49,255 nucleotides of DNA from Thermodesulfovibrionia bacterium (lineage in GTDB: Bacteria; Nitrospirota; Thermodesulfovibrionia; UBA6902), in assembly GCA_947259645.1 (NCBI GenBank), contig CAMYND010000017.1:1-49255 (forward strand), read 5' to 3'. Each line of letters opens with the position of its first letter. Within the stretch, counting starts at the first letter, position 1. Below are positions 1-7,851 of the stretch, piece by piece. The notes beneath the pieces were generated by a model. It was not told the origin of the DNA. It saw only the letters and a program-made list of their open reading frames with translations, and made no database searches. Position numbers and translations under genes: made by a program.

Positions 1-111
1 TCTTTACTTTGATAGACTTGGAAATTTCTCATTTTCTCTTATTTTTCTTGAATTTCTCCTTGAACCATGTTTTATTAGAGTGTATTATGATTAAATGGAA
101 GCTCAGAGCAA

Positions 112-2814
112 ATGAAAAGAAATAATAAAATGAAAAGAATAATATTTATTTTCATGCTTTCATTAGTGGTATCGATGCAATCTGTTTTGGCAGATTCGAC
201 AAAAACGCAAAATGAACATAGGCTTGAAAAAGTCAGGCTTCAACTGAAATGGATTCAACAGTTTAATTTTGCAGGCTATGTGGCTGCTGTAGAAAAGGGA
301 TTTTATCGCGAGGCAGGACTTGACGTCGAGTTAATCGAAGGGAAGCCCGGGGTGAACTTCTTCGAAGAGGTTTTGTCCGGCAGAGCTGAATACGGGATTG
401 AGATGTCCGAGATTCTGCTTGAACGCAACAAAGGCAAACCACTCGTAGTTGTTGCTGCAATATTCCAGCATTCCCCGCAAATATTTCTGATGAGGGAAGA
501 TTCAGGGATAAAAAGTCCTCAGGATCTGATCGGTCGTCGAGTGATGTGGCGATTCGACAGTGCGGCTGAACTTGGTGCGATGTTGAAAAATGAAGGAGTC
601 GATTATGAAGACATTGAATTTATTAAGCTGTCATGGGACATCAACGACCTGATCGACAAAAAAGTTGATGCGGTCCATGCGTATATTACAGCTCAACCTT
701 TTGAAATGGAGCAAAGAGGAACAGCTTACACATTTCTTCGTCCCATCAACTATGGAGTTGATTTCTACGGAGATTGCCTTTTTACCTCCGAAAAGGAAAC
801 CAGAGAACATCCCGAGCGTGTCAAGGCTTTTCGACAGGCCAGCCTGAGAGGGTGGGATTATGCAATGGAAAATCCCGAGGAGCTCATTAACATTCTTATT
901 ACAAAATACGGTTCAAATGCTTCGCGGGCGTTCATGCTGAATGAGTGGGAAACCATTAATAAATTGATGCTTCCAAAGCTTGTAGGAATAGGACATATGA
1001 ATCCAGGCCGCTGGAAGCATATCGGTGATACATTCGTAAAGTTAGGCATGCTCAAGCCGGATTATTCACTCAAAGGTTTTATTTATGAACCTAACCCTGA
1101 ACCTGATTACAAATGGATATACTGGACTTTAGGAATAATAGGGACAATACTTTTGATAGTAGGCGGGGCTGCTGTTGTATTGATACTTTTCAATATGCGT
1201 TTAAAAAAAGAGGTCAGATTGAAAACGTTGGAATTGTCGGAGACAAACCAGGTATTAGTTGATGACATCACCAGGCGCAAGAAGGCGGAGGAGGCGTTAA
1301 GGACAAGCGAAGAAAATTACAGGAGACTGACTGAAAATCTTGACGAAATTATCTACAGTGCAGACCCGGAAACATTTGTTTGTACTTTTATAAATCAATC
1401 CGTAGAAAAAATCTTTGGTTATACTGCAGAGGAATGGATTGAAGACCCGGAACTATTCTATCAGATACTGCATCCTGATGACAGGGACAGAGTCATAAGT
1501 GAAGTGGAGGAAGCTTCAAAAACTTTTGAAAATATAGTCATAACATATAGAATTATCAGAAAAGACAGAAGCATCCGATGGATAGATGACCATCTATCTT
1601 GGGAAATAAAGAATGGAAAGGCAGTTTCACAGAACGGGTTGCTTTATGACATTACTGAGCGTAAAGAGGCAGAAGAGGCAATGCAAAAGCTTGATAAGAT
1701 GGAATCTATGGGCACACTTGCTGGAGGAATAGCTCATGATTTTAATAACCTTTTGACGGCAATACTGAACAATCTGTATTTGATAAAAATGTTTTCAAAA
1801 TCTGAGGGGAAAATACATGACCGGATAGAATCAGCTGAAAAAGCATCAATGAAAGCTCAGTCTCTGACGCAGCAACTCCTTACCTTTGCCAGAGGTGGCG
1901 CGCCGATAAGGGAAGTAGTGGATATTAAGGATGTAATTAACGAATCCGTCTCGTTGTCCCTCAGGGGATCAAATGTTCAATATGAACCTTGTTATGGTGA
2001 TGATCTCTGGAATGTTGAAGTCGATGAAGGCCAAATGAATCAGGTATTTAATAACATCATTATAAATGCTGATCAATCTATGCCGGATGGCGGGACAATC
2101 ATTTTCAATTGTGATAACGTTTCCCTTGAAGCTGAAAGAAAAGATATCCCCGTTGAAATAGGCGCCTACGTCAAGGTATCAATTACTGATCATGGAACAG
2201 GCATATCTGAAGAAAACATTTCCAAAATATTCGATCCCTATTTCACAACCAAGGAGAAAGGAAACGGACTTGGCCTTTCAACAGCCTATTCTATTGTCAA
2301 GAGACACGGTGGTTATATATTTGTGGAGTCGGCAGGAGGAACTGGCACGACATTTCATATTTATCTCCCAGCCAGCAAGGAAAAAATATCTGATAAGAAA
2401 CTGACGAAAGCTGATCTGATACGGGGTGAAGGGAAAATACTCATCATGGATGACGATGAGCTTGTGAGGGATTCTCTGGGGCAGATGGTCGAGACCCTCG
2501 GATATCGCTCAGAGTTTGCAATTGATGGTAAAGAAGCCGTGGAAGCGTATAGAAATGCCTTGGCATCAGGCCAGCCATTTGATGTGGTTATCATGGACTT
2601 GACCATACCGGGGGGAGCGGGTGGGAAGGAGACGATTGAGAAGCTCAAAAAAGTAAATCCCCGTGTAAAGGCGATCGTGTCAAGCGGGTATTTTCATGAT
2701 CCGGTGTTGGCAAACTACCGTGACTACGGCTTTAGAGCGGTCCTCCCCAAACCATACAAATCCATCGAAGAGTTAAGTATTGTCTTGCATGATGTTATTA
2801 AAAGTCCCTCTTGA
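112..2814 (+). CDS. NMT1-PAS-hybrid histidine kinase with receiver
   Basis: This is a 900-residue membrane sensor. An N-terminal signal sequence leads into a periplasmic NMT1/THI5-type solute-binding domain (about residues 40-260, with a QLKWIQQFNFAGYVAA block). A transmembrane helix follows at about 338-362, then a PAS domain (about 400-520). The HisKA domain has phosphoacceptor His542 in GGIAHDFNN. A HATPase follows, with G boxes DHGTGISE and GNGLGLS, then a C-terminal receiver with acidic pocket MDDDE and phosphoacceptor Asp829. In known relatives a bound small molecule is sensed by the outer domain, and the kinase relays phosphate to its own receiver; the ligand cannot be told from sequence. 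A second ATG six codons downstream (position 130) gives a more ordinary signal peptide and may be the true start. The kinase and receiver closely resemble those of the hybrid kinase at 15.9-18.5 kb, so the two are probably paralogues. No separate response regulator is adjacent. Confidence 0.9.
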   Translation: MKRNNKMKRIIFIFMLSLVVSMQSVLADSTKTQNEHRLEKVRLQLKWIQQFNFAGYVAAVEKGFYREAGLDVELIEGKPGVNFFEEVLSGRAEYGIEMSEILLERNKGKPLVVVAAIFQHSPQIFLMREDSGIKSPQDLIGRRVMWRFDSAAELGAMLKNEGVDYEDIEFIKLSWDINDLIDKKVDAVHAYITAQPFEMEQRGTAYTFLRPINYGVDFYGDCLFTSEKETREHPERVKAFRQASLRGWDYAMENPEELINILITKYGSNASRAFMLNEWETINKLMLPKLVGIGHMNPGRWKHIGDTFVKLGMLKPDYSLKGFIYEPNPEPDYKWIYWTLGIIGTILLIVGGAAVVLILFNMRLKKEVRLKTLELSETNQVLVDDITRRKKAEEALRTSEENYRRLTENLDEIIYSADPETFVCTFINQSVEKIFGYTAEEWIEDPELFYQILHPDDRDRVISEVEEASKTFENIVITYRIIRKDRSIRWIDDHLSWEIKNGKAVSQNGLLYDITERKEAEEAMQKLDKMESMGTLAGGIAHDFNNLLTAILNNLYLIKMFSKSEGKIHDRIESAEKASMKAQSLTQQLLTFARGGAPIREVVDIKDVINESVSLSLRGSNVQYEPCYGDDLWNVEVDEGQMNQVFNNIIINADQSMPDGGTIIFNCDNVSLEAERKDIPVEIGAYVKVSITDHGTGISEENISKIFDPYFTTKEKGNGLGLSTAYSIVKRHGGYIFVESAGGTGTTFHIYLPASKEKISDKKLTKADLIRGEGKILIMDDDELVRDSLGQMVETLGYRSEFAIDGKEAVEAYRNALASGQPFDVVIMDLTIPGGAGGKETIEKLKKVNPRVKAIVSSGYFHDPVLANYRDYGFRAVLPKPYKSIEELSIVLHDVIKSPS

Positions 2815-3111
2815 AATCGTGTAAACTTCAAGCTGGGTAAAATCCATGTCCTTGGAAGAAGTGAGGAAAGGGATACTGCTGATGGTCATTTCTTCAAAGC
2901 GCATCATATCATACTTGATGCCAATACAGGAGAGATAATCAGTGAAGATACTTTTATGCATAAAGGTGCTTTCCCGCTTTTCATGTGCGGCTGCTATACT
3001 CTTTCCTGCGATGGGGACTGCCCGCCCCTTTTGGATCATGAATTAGCACGTAAGATACATGAAAACAGGATACAAAAACAGACAGAAACGATGACTGTAT
3101 TTGAAAATTAA
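2815..3111 (+). pseudogene. Open Cys-rich frame with no start, in frame after the kinase stop
   Basis: Directly after the TGA of the kinase the same frame stays open for 98 codons, up to a TAA. The translation looks protein-like (for example GKIHVLGRSEERDTADGHFF) and carries a Cys cluster, CGCYTLSCDGDC. There is no ATG, GTG or TTG until an ATG at 2956, which would leave only 51 residues. I do not recognise the family. The simplest reading is a decayed gene remnant that lost its 5' end. Readthrough of the TGA, or a real 51-residue Cys-rich protein from 2956, are less likely alternatives. Confidence 0.35.
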
Positions 3112-3445
3112 AAGATCTAAATTTAGATGATCTCGGTAAAAAATTCAAAGACGTAAAGTCTCATAAATAACTCATGGGCGGGCTGCTTTGCTATGGTTAT
3201 CAGGTCTACAGATTTCGCAGAATTATAATTCCCAGGGTCAGTTCTTTCATCCTGACGGTTTTATCTTGGATGGGCTTTAGGACAGTAAAGACATGACGAT
3301 GAATCATTTATGAATCATAAATATCATGACTCTCTTTTTTTGCTGGATACAATGGTGAAAAAATGTATTGCAATTATAATTAAAATCAGTCACATTATAA
3401 CAATTAAAAAGCTGGATCCATAACCTTAAACGTGGGAGGGTATGT
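3112..3445. other. Non-coding gap before the SWIB gene
   Basis: I see no convincing gene in these 334 bases. The only structure noted is a short direct repeat, ATGAATCAT at 3299-3307 and again at 3310-3318. The two copies start 11 bases apart, about one helical turn, which could suit a DNA-binding protein but may be chance. The stretch just before the next gene is AT-rich and probably carries its promoter. Confidence 0.4.
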
Positions 3446-3979
3446 ATGGCAAAGAAGAAAGCTGCAAAGAAGAAGACTGCAAAAAAGAAGGTAGCCAAGA
3501 AGAAGACGGTTGCCAAGAAGAAGACAGCAAAGAAGAAAACTGCTGCAAAGAAAAAGACCGCAAAGAAGAAAGTGGCCAAGAAGAAGACAGCAAAGAAGAA
3601 AACTGCTGCAAAGAAAAAGACTGCAAAGAAGAAAGTGGCCAAGAAGAAGACAGCAAAGAAGAAAACCGTTGCAAAGAAAAAGACTGCAAAGAAGAAAGTG
3701 GCCAAGAAGAAGACATCAAAGAAAAAGAGAACCCCAAATGCTGCATTCATGAAGCCGGTAACGATCAGTGATGCCCTGGCAAAAATAGTCGGCAGCGCTC
3801 CAATCCCGAGAACACAGGTCACGAAAAAACTATGGGCCTATATCAAGAAGAACAAACTCCAGGATTCGGTAAACAAGAGAATGATCATTGCTGACGAGAA
3901 ACTGAAGGAGATATTTGGCAGAGCAAAGAAAGTTTCAATGTTTGAAATGACGAAACTGGTGAGTAAGCATTTAAAGTAA
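3446..3979 (+). CDS. Lysine-repeat histone-H1-like tail fused to a SWIB domain
   Basis: The protein is 177 residues in two parts. Residues 1-93 are almost only Lys, Ala, Thr and Val in AKKKT/AKKKV repeats, like eukaryotic histone H1 tails and bacterial H1-like proteins. Residues about 97-176 form a SWIB/MDM2 domain: TPNAAFMKPVTISDALAKIV at its start, then PRTQVTKKLWAYIKKN and a terminal MTKLVSKHLK. In eukaryotes SWIB is part of chromatin remodelling complexes; in bacteria it occurs in chlamydiae and some environmental lineages, with unclear function. The strong positive charge suggests DNA or RNA binding and a nucleoid role; that is inference. A GGGAGGG ribosome site lies about six bases before the ATG. 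The gene stands alone with non-coding DNA on both sides. Tail length may vary because the coding DNA is tandemly repeated. Confidence 0.88.
   Translation: MAKKKAAKKKTAKKKVAKKKTVAKKKTAKKKTAAKKKTAKKKVAKKKTAKKKTAAKKKTAKKKVAKKKTAKKKTVAKKKTAKKKVAKKKTSKKKRTPNAAFMKPVTISDALAKIVGSAPIPRTQVTKKLWAYIKKNKLQDSVNKRMIIADEKLKEIFGRAKKVSMFEMTKLVSKHLK
3491..3719 (+). repeat. 63-bp tandem coding repeat in the SWIB gene
   Basis: The lysine-rich tail is built from a 63-base unit encoding 21 residues (the KKKVAKKKTAKKKTAAKKKTA type). The GTGGCC marker within the unit falls at 3572, 3635 and 3698, exactly 63 bases apart. A more diverged GTAGCC copy begins at 3491, 81 bases before the first. Copies are nearly identical at DNA level, including third codon positions, which points to recent tandem duplication rather than selection on the amino acids alone. 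It is coding, not a CRISPR array. Confidence 0.85.
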
Positions 3980-4057
3980 TATCAGGTTCTCAGCAGCAGT
4001 CAGAACGAATAGCATTTACAAATAGTGTAAATGCCATGCATGACTCCCTCAAATGGT

Positions 4058-4105
4058 GTGTCATCCTCCGACCTGCCTGCCGGTAGGCAGGTCGGGGAAT
4101 GACAC
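4058..4105. repeat. Palindromic intergenic repeat (GTGTCAT...ATGACAC)
   Basis: An 11-base perfect stem, CCGACCTGCCT at 4068-4078, pairs with AGGCAGGTCGG at 4085-4095 around a six-base loop. It is flanked by outer inverted arms GTGTCAT (4058-4064) and ATGACAC (4099-4105). This nested palindrome resembles dispersed REP- or MITE-like elements seen between genes in many Nitrospirota and Desulfobacterota genomes. It lies between the 3' ends of two convergent genes and could also act as a bidirectional transcription barrier, although there is no T-run. Confidence 0.75.
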
Positions 4106-4170
4106 CAAGAGAGGTAGTCACGAAATGCCTTCCTGATGACAAATTCTGTCACAAAGGATCTGTCTGAAAC

Positions 4171-4641
4171 TCATTCAACGCTATTTTTAGTTCTAAAAAA
4201 CTTCCTGTATGCCGGCTTGCGCCAGGCAAATTGCAGATATAAACAGGGATAGAGTAAAGCATCGAGTACTGCAGAGCCAGTGCTGAACGAGATATCGTCA
4301 ACGATTGTAGTTGTATCATTGTCGGTCTTGAGAACTTTATGCAGATGCTTCCAGTAGTGCATAGGCCGGGGAAGTACTTTTCCTTCATCGACAAAAAACC
4401 ATTCTTTTTCAGTGGCTCCATGATCGCTGATGAGGCTGATCCACTTTTGGCCAAAGCCCACCTCAAGATGGACTTCATCTCCTGTTTTTTCACCATCATA
4501 TCGGACAAGTTTAAGGGGTATGAGCGGGGGTTTGAGTGCATAAAATAATTCGCGGTTAAAATTATTGATGACCGTTTGAAAATCCACGGGCAGGGTTGTA
4601 TTAATAACTATTCTCCGGGGTTTATAGTTTAAGAAATCCAT
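4171..4641 (-). CDS. SRPBCC-like ligand-binding domain protein
   Basis: A 156-residue soluble protein without signal peptide or membrane helix. The layout is suggestive of the SRPBCC/START-like fold: INTTLPVDFQTVINNFNREL near the start, central strand-like stretches (KLVRYDGEKTGDEVHLEVGF) and a long C-terminal helix region with SFSTGSAVLDALLYPCLYLQ. Members of that superfamily bind hydrophobic ligands or catalyse cyclase and aromatase reactions. No catalytic signature is visible and the assignment rests on overall pattern only. It is a single gene, convergent with the SWIB gene. The function is unknown. Confidence 0.6.
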   Translation of the reverse strand: MDFLNYKPRRIVINTTLPVDFQTVINNFNRELFYALKPPLIPLKLVRYDGEKTGDEVHLEVGFGQKWISLISDHGATEKEWFFVDEGKVLPRPMHYWKHLHKVLKTDNDTTTIVDDISFSTGSAVLDALLYPCLYLQFAWRKPAYRKFFRTKNSVE

Positions 4642-4683
4642 AATAAGTGTTGCTTGTTTTAACGGGACTGAAAGTCAGGTATT

Positions 4684-4863
4684 ATGGTAAAATTAAATAT
4701 GTCTAAAAAATCATTAAAGGAAACCAATCCCTATCTAAAAAATACCAAGAAATATAATTCCGATCTCATTACAAATGTGATAACCTCTTCGGCGGTTGAA
4801 TGTATACGTATTACACCGGAACAGCTTCAGAAAAAAAGGACTAAAACTTCTACTCGGTCTTAG
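4684..4863 (+). CDS. Small protein convergent with fic, SSAVE motif
   Basis: A 59-codon ORF from the ATG at 4684, or 54 codons from the in-frame ATG at 4699. It begins MSKKSLKETNPYLKNTKKY and contains TSSAVEC near the middle. Codon use looks ordinary. The SSAVE stretch partly resembles the inhibitory motif of Fic regulation, (S/T)xxxE(G/N), but has Cys in the last place. The ORF runs head-on into the fic gene, and the two overlap by 14 bases at their 3' ends. I have a vague memory of similar 'NPYL...SSxIEG' small proteins but cannot name a family. It is either a separate small regulator of the Fic protein or an unrelated short protein. Confidence 0.45.
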   Translation: MVKLNMSKKSLKETNPYLKNTKKYNSDLITNVITSSAVECIRITPEQLQKKRTKTSTRS

Positions 4864-5500
4864 GTTTTAAAGTCCTCTTCATAATAGACGTGAATATTTC
4901 TTCCATTGGTATATAATTTCTGTCCAGTCCATCAATAATAGCTGCAAAATAATTCTTTCTTTTCCTGCCCGTTATATCAGCAAAATCAAGAATCGGTAAG
5001 CCGGCCTGAGAAGCCATAACTGTTGACAGTATTCTTGCAACTCTTCCGTTACCCTCTCTAAACGGATGGATGAGAACAAATTTGATGTGAACTATTGCTA
5101 GCGCTTTAATAATGCGTTTTTGATTCGTGAAGTTACACGGAGTATGTTTATTCAGGACGATTTTTTCAAATTCAGCCATTAGCTTCGGTATGTGATTGGC
5201 AGCTGCAAAAGCAATATCTACCTTGCTCAGGTTAACCTGCCTGTATGATCCCGCCCACTCATAAACCTCACCAAGCCATAATTTATGGATTTTTTTAATA
5301 TCTGATTCTTTGAAACGATAATCGGCGTTATACTTACCAAGGAGAGTATCAATAGCTACCTTGAGAGCCTGAGTCTCAACTTCTTCCATCTCCCTTTTCC
5401 TTATAATTCCAAGTTTATTTTTCAAAACCAGTCTGCGGGATCCGGGCTCAAATTGCGATTCTGTAAGGTCTGAAACGTTGTATCGTCCATGCTTTTTCAT
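4850..5500 (-). CDS. Fic/DOC family protein AMP-transferase
   Basis: A 216-residue Fic domain protein. The catalytic motif is complete: HPFREGNGRVAR at residues 145-156, with catalytic His145. The N-terminal part (EPGSRRLVLKNKLGI, then a helical segment, then KLWLGEVYEWAGSYRQVN) matches the cell-filamentation type of Fic protein. Fic proteins usually transfer AMP from ATP onto a target protein hydroxyl. With the motif intact this one should be active unless held in check. No clear (S/T)xxxE(G/N) inhibitory helix is visible within the protein itself, so a partner is expected. Two tiny ORFs flank it: one just upstream with TAATG overlap, one convergent. The neighbourhood, with a repeat, small ORFs and a pseudogene, is typical accessory DNA. 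Confidence 0.9.
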   Translation of the reverse strand: MKKHGRYNVSDLTESQFEPGSRRLVLKNKLGIIRKREMEEVETQALKVAIDTLLGKYNADYRFKESDIKKIHKLWLGEVYEWAGSYRQVNLSKVDIAFAAANHIPKLMAEFEKIVLNKHTPCNFTNQKRIIKALAIVHIKFVLIHPFREGNGRVARILSTVMASQAGLPILDFADITGRKRKNYFAAIIDGLDRNYIPMEEIFTSIMKRTLKPKTE

Positions 5501-5592
5501 TACGTCAGCCCCTCAAGCAGTATCTCCATATTTTCAACTATCCTATCCTCCGGTTCCAATGCCTCATTATGCAACATTTCCAGCGTTCTCAT
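5500..5592 (-). CDS. 30-residue ORF overlapping the fic start
   Basis: The ORF encodes MRTLEMLHNEALEPEDRI and twelve further residues, ending LLEGLT. Its stop codon overlaps the fic start in the arrangement TAATG, which predicts translational coupling. It is acidic and helix-prone, as many antitoxins are, but only half the length of known Fic antitoxins and without the full inhibitory motif. An in-frame stop sits directly before its ATG and I see no good ribosome site. It may be an antitoxin remnant, a leader peptide that tunes fic translation, or chance. Confidence 0.45.
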   Translation of the reverse strand: MRTLEMLHNEALEPEDRIVENMEILLEGLT

Positions 5593-5713
5593 TTATATCA
5601 ACATATTCGATAAATAATGATTTAGTCTTTAAAATTAAGATGATACATTGTAACGGGAATATATCTGAATCAGCAAGAATAAAATAGGGAGCGGAACCAT
5701 GCCTACACGTTAT

Positions 5714-6321
5714 TTATTTCAGATGATCCCATATATTTATATCCCCTCCATGGGGAACCTTATATTTCCCTTTTGCTGTGTTGAAAATGATACGGGCCAC
5801 ATCTTCAGGCGGTCTTCCTTCAAAGTTGCTCATCCTCGTAGCGGTCATGTCAGGACAGACGGCATAGATCCTGATATTTGAAACCTCTTTTGCAAGGGCC
5901 TGGGTAAATCCCCGAACCCCGAACTTTGTTGCGCAGTAGGTGGTTAAGTCCGCGTAACCGGTCTGCCCCGCACCACTGGCAATATTAATGATCATCTGCG
6001 TTATATGGGGAAGGCAGAGCTTTGTTACCTTAATGAGCCCTTCAAGATTTGTTCTGACCTGCAGTTCAATTTCATCAAAGTTCTGCTCCTTTAGTGGCTT
6101 CCAGGGGCACTTTCTATGCTCTTATTGTCCATTACATCAAGGCGAAGGAGGAGTGAGTCAGCAGCTCCCAGTTCTCTGCATTTTTTTAATGTGTCTTCTC
6201 CCTGTGCCTTGTCATGACAGTAGGTCAGGATGATCTTTGCCTTTTCTTTGGCGAATAGACAGGCTGTTTCTCTGCCGATGCCCCTGGCAGAACCGGTAAT
6301 GAGGATGACGCGATGGTTCAT
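5714..6321 (-). pseudogene. Short-chain dehydrogenase, broken by internal deletion and frameshift
   Basis: The N-terminal part (start ATG at 6321, MNHRVILITGSARGIGRETA) has the glycine-rich NAD(P) motif and reads to about 6104, where it ends in a spurious stop (ESAPGSH). The remainder resumes in another frame at about 6103 with WKPLKEQNFDEIE and runs to 5714. It still has the catalytic Tyr-x3-Lys (YCATKFG) and a C-terminal PHGGDINIW. Compared with intact family members, roughly 20 codons at the junction are missing, including the NNAG motif. The gene therefore carries a deletion that is not a multiple of three and should be non-functional. A sequencing error alone would not remove the missing block. 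Confidence 0.82.
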
Positions 6322-6506
6322 ACTAATAAATAATAGCACAGTTTATTCTCAGTCCCGATAGCTATTTCACACCAGTCATATAAGTTCGCTTTATATGTCT
6401 AACAGATTTATTAAATAGACAATCCAGTATTTCGGTGATACTAATGGTATATGTAATGGCATTGTAAATCCAGGTATTCATAAAGGATAAAAATAAGGAG
6501 GGAGAA

Positions 6507-7790
6507 ATGTTCTGTAATCAATGTGAGCAGACAATGGAAGGAGGCTGCGACAAGAAGATCGGGGTATGCGGAAAGAATGAGGACATTGCAAGCCTTCAGG
6601 ATATTGCAATTTTCGGCCTCAAGGGAGTAGCAGCGTATGCACACCACGCGCGTGAACTGGGGGCCATAGATCCGGAGGTCGACTCTGTGATGGCTGAAAC
6701 TCTCTATTCAACACTGACAAATGTGAATTTCCGGCTAAATGACAACGTCGAAACTGTCCTTAAAGTCGGTGAGGCAACTGTTAAAGTGATGGATTTGCTC
6801 GACAAGGCCCACACAGCCAGGCTGGGCATTCCAGAGCCTGTGACCGTGACTGAAAACAAGATAGAAGGAAAGTGCATCCTCGTGTCCGGACACAACCTCC
6901 TGGCCCTTGAGGAACTGTTGAAACAGACTGAGGGCAAGGGCATTAATATATATACCCATTCTGAGATGCTTCCTGCCCACGGTTATCCCAACCTGAAGAA
7001 ATACGATCATCTGAAGGGAAATGTAGGGCAGGCATGGCATGACCAGAGAAGATTATTTGATGATTTTCCCGGGGCGATTCTCATGACCACGAATTGTGTC
7101 ATGCCGGTAAGGGGCACCTATCGGCAAAAACTCTTCACGTACGATGTTACCGGAGTTGAAGAATGTCCATACATAGAGGGCAATGACTTTGCTCCGCTGA
7201 TTGAGAAGGCACTCTCTTTGCCTGCTGCAGACGTGAAATCCGAAAAGACGTTCACTACGGGCTTTCATCATGAAACGGTCCTGGCGCTGGCCCCCCAGAT
7301 AGTTGATGCTGTGAAGTCAGGCAAGATAAAGCGTTTCTTTGTCATTGCAGGGTGCGACGCTCCCGGAAGCGGAGGAGATTATTTCAGGGAACTGGCGGAG
7401 CTTGTCCCAAAAGACTGCGTAATACTCACCACCTCCTGCGGAAAGTTCAGGTTCAATGATATTGATTTCGGGAGCATAAACGGTATCCCGCGCTATATAG
7501 ACCTGGGGCAGTGCAACAACTCGATATCCTGCGTCAAGATAGCCACAGCCCTTGCCGAGGCATTTAACTGCTCCGTTAATGAACTGCCGCTGACGATTGT
7601 ACTCTCATGGTTTGAACAGAAAGCCGTTGCGATCCTGCTGGGCCTGTTCAGCCTTGGTGTGAAAAATATATATCTGGGCCCTGAGCCTCCGGAATTTGTG
7701 ACCCCTTCTGTCTTAAAGGTTCTTCAGGATAACTTTCATTTGAAATTTACCGGGGAGGCTGAAAAGGATATGAGAGCAATGATTCACTAG
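6507..7790 (+). CDS. hcp: Hybrid cluster protein (hydroxylamine reductase), short form
   Basis: A 427-residue cytoplasmic iron-sulfur protein. Hybrid cluster proteins carry a cubane cluster and a Fe-S-O hybrid cluster and act in NO/nitrosative stress or hydroxylamine reduction. The N-terminal cluster cysteines are Cys3, Cys6, Cys14 and Cys21. The conserved core follows: YTHSEMLPAHGYP, MTTNCVMP, AGCDAPG, TTSCGKFRFN, GQCNNS and LSWFEQKAVAILLGL. Usual bacterial proteins are about 540-550 residues. This one lacks about 110 residues of the helical domain between about 105 and 115, matching the shorter class III form known mainly from archaea and thermophiles. AAGGAGGG lies just before the ATG. I looked for FNR- or HcpR-like palindromes upstream and saw none. 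The next gene, a flavoprotein reductase, could serve redox partnership, but that is inference. Confidence 0.93.
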   Translation: MFCNQCEQTMEGGCDKKIGVCGKNEDIASLQDIAIFGLKGVAAYAHHARELGAIDPEVDSVMAETLYSTLTNVNFRLNDNVETVLKVGEATVKVMDLLDKAHTARLGIPEPVTVTENKIEGKCILVSGHNLLALEELLKQTEGKGINIYTHSEMLPAHGYPNLKKYDHLKGNVGQAWHDQRRLFDDFPGAILMTTNCVMPVRGTYRQKLFTYDVTGVEECPYIEGNDFAPLIEKALSLPAADVKSEKTFTTGFHHETVLALAPQIVDAVKSGKIKRFFVIAGCDAPGSGGDYFRELAELVPKDCVILTTSCGKFRFNDIDFGSINGIPRYIDLGQCNNSISCVKIATALAEAFNCSVNELPLTIVLSWFEQKAVAILLGLFSLGVKNIYLGPEPPEFVTPSVLKVLQDNFHLKFTGEAEKDMRAMIH

Positions 7791-7851
7791 TCCTGACCCC
7801 AAAGAGCTGGTTTTATCTTGAAAAGGAGGATGCAGGCAGTTATCATATTGA

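Noticed and set aside
2773-3039. An 88-codon minus-strand frame
   Set aside because: The plus-strand frame in the same place gives the more protein-like Cys-rich translation; the minus frame has no recognisable features.
3446-3730. Regularly spaced repeats that resemble a CRISPR array
   Set aside because: The units are contiguous in-frame coding repeats without spacers, and the frame continues into a SWIB domain.
3304-3822. A 172-codon minus-strand frame rich in Phe, Ala and Val
   Set aside because: It is the antisense of the lysine-codon repeats of the SWIB gene; AAG/AAA codons read as CTT/TTT on the other strand. No ribosome site.
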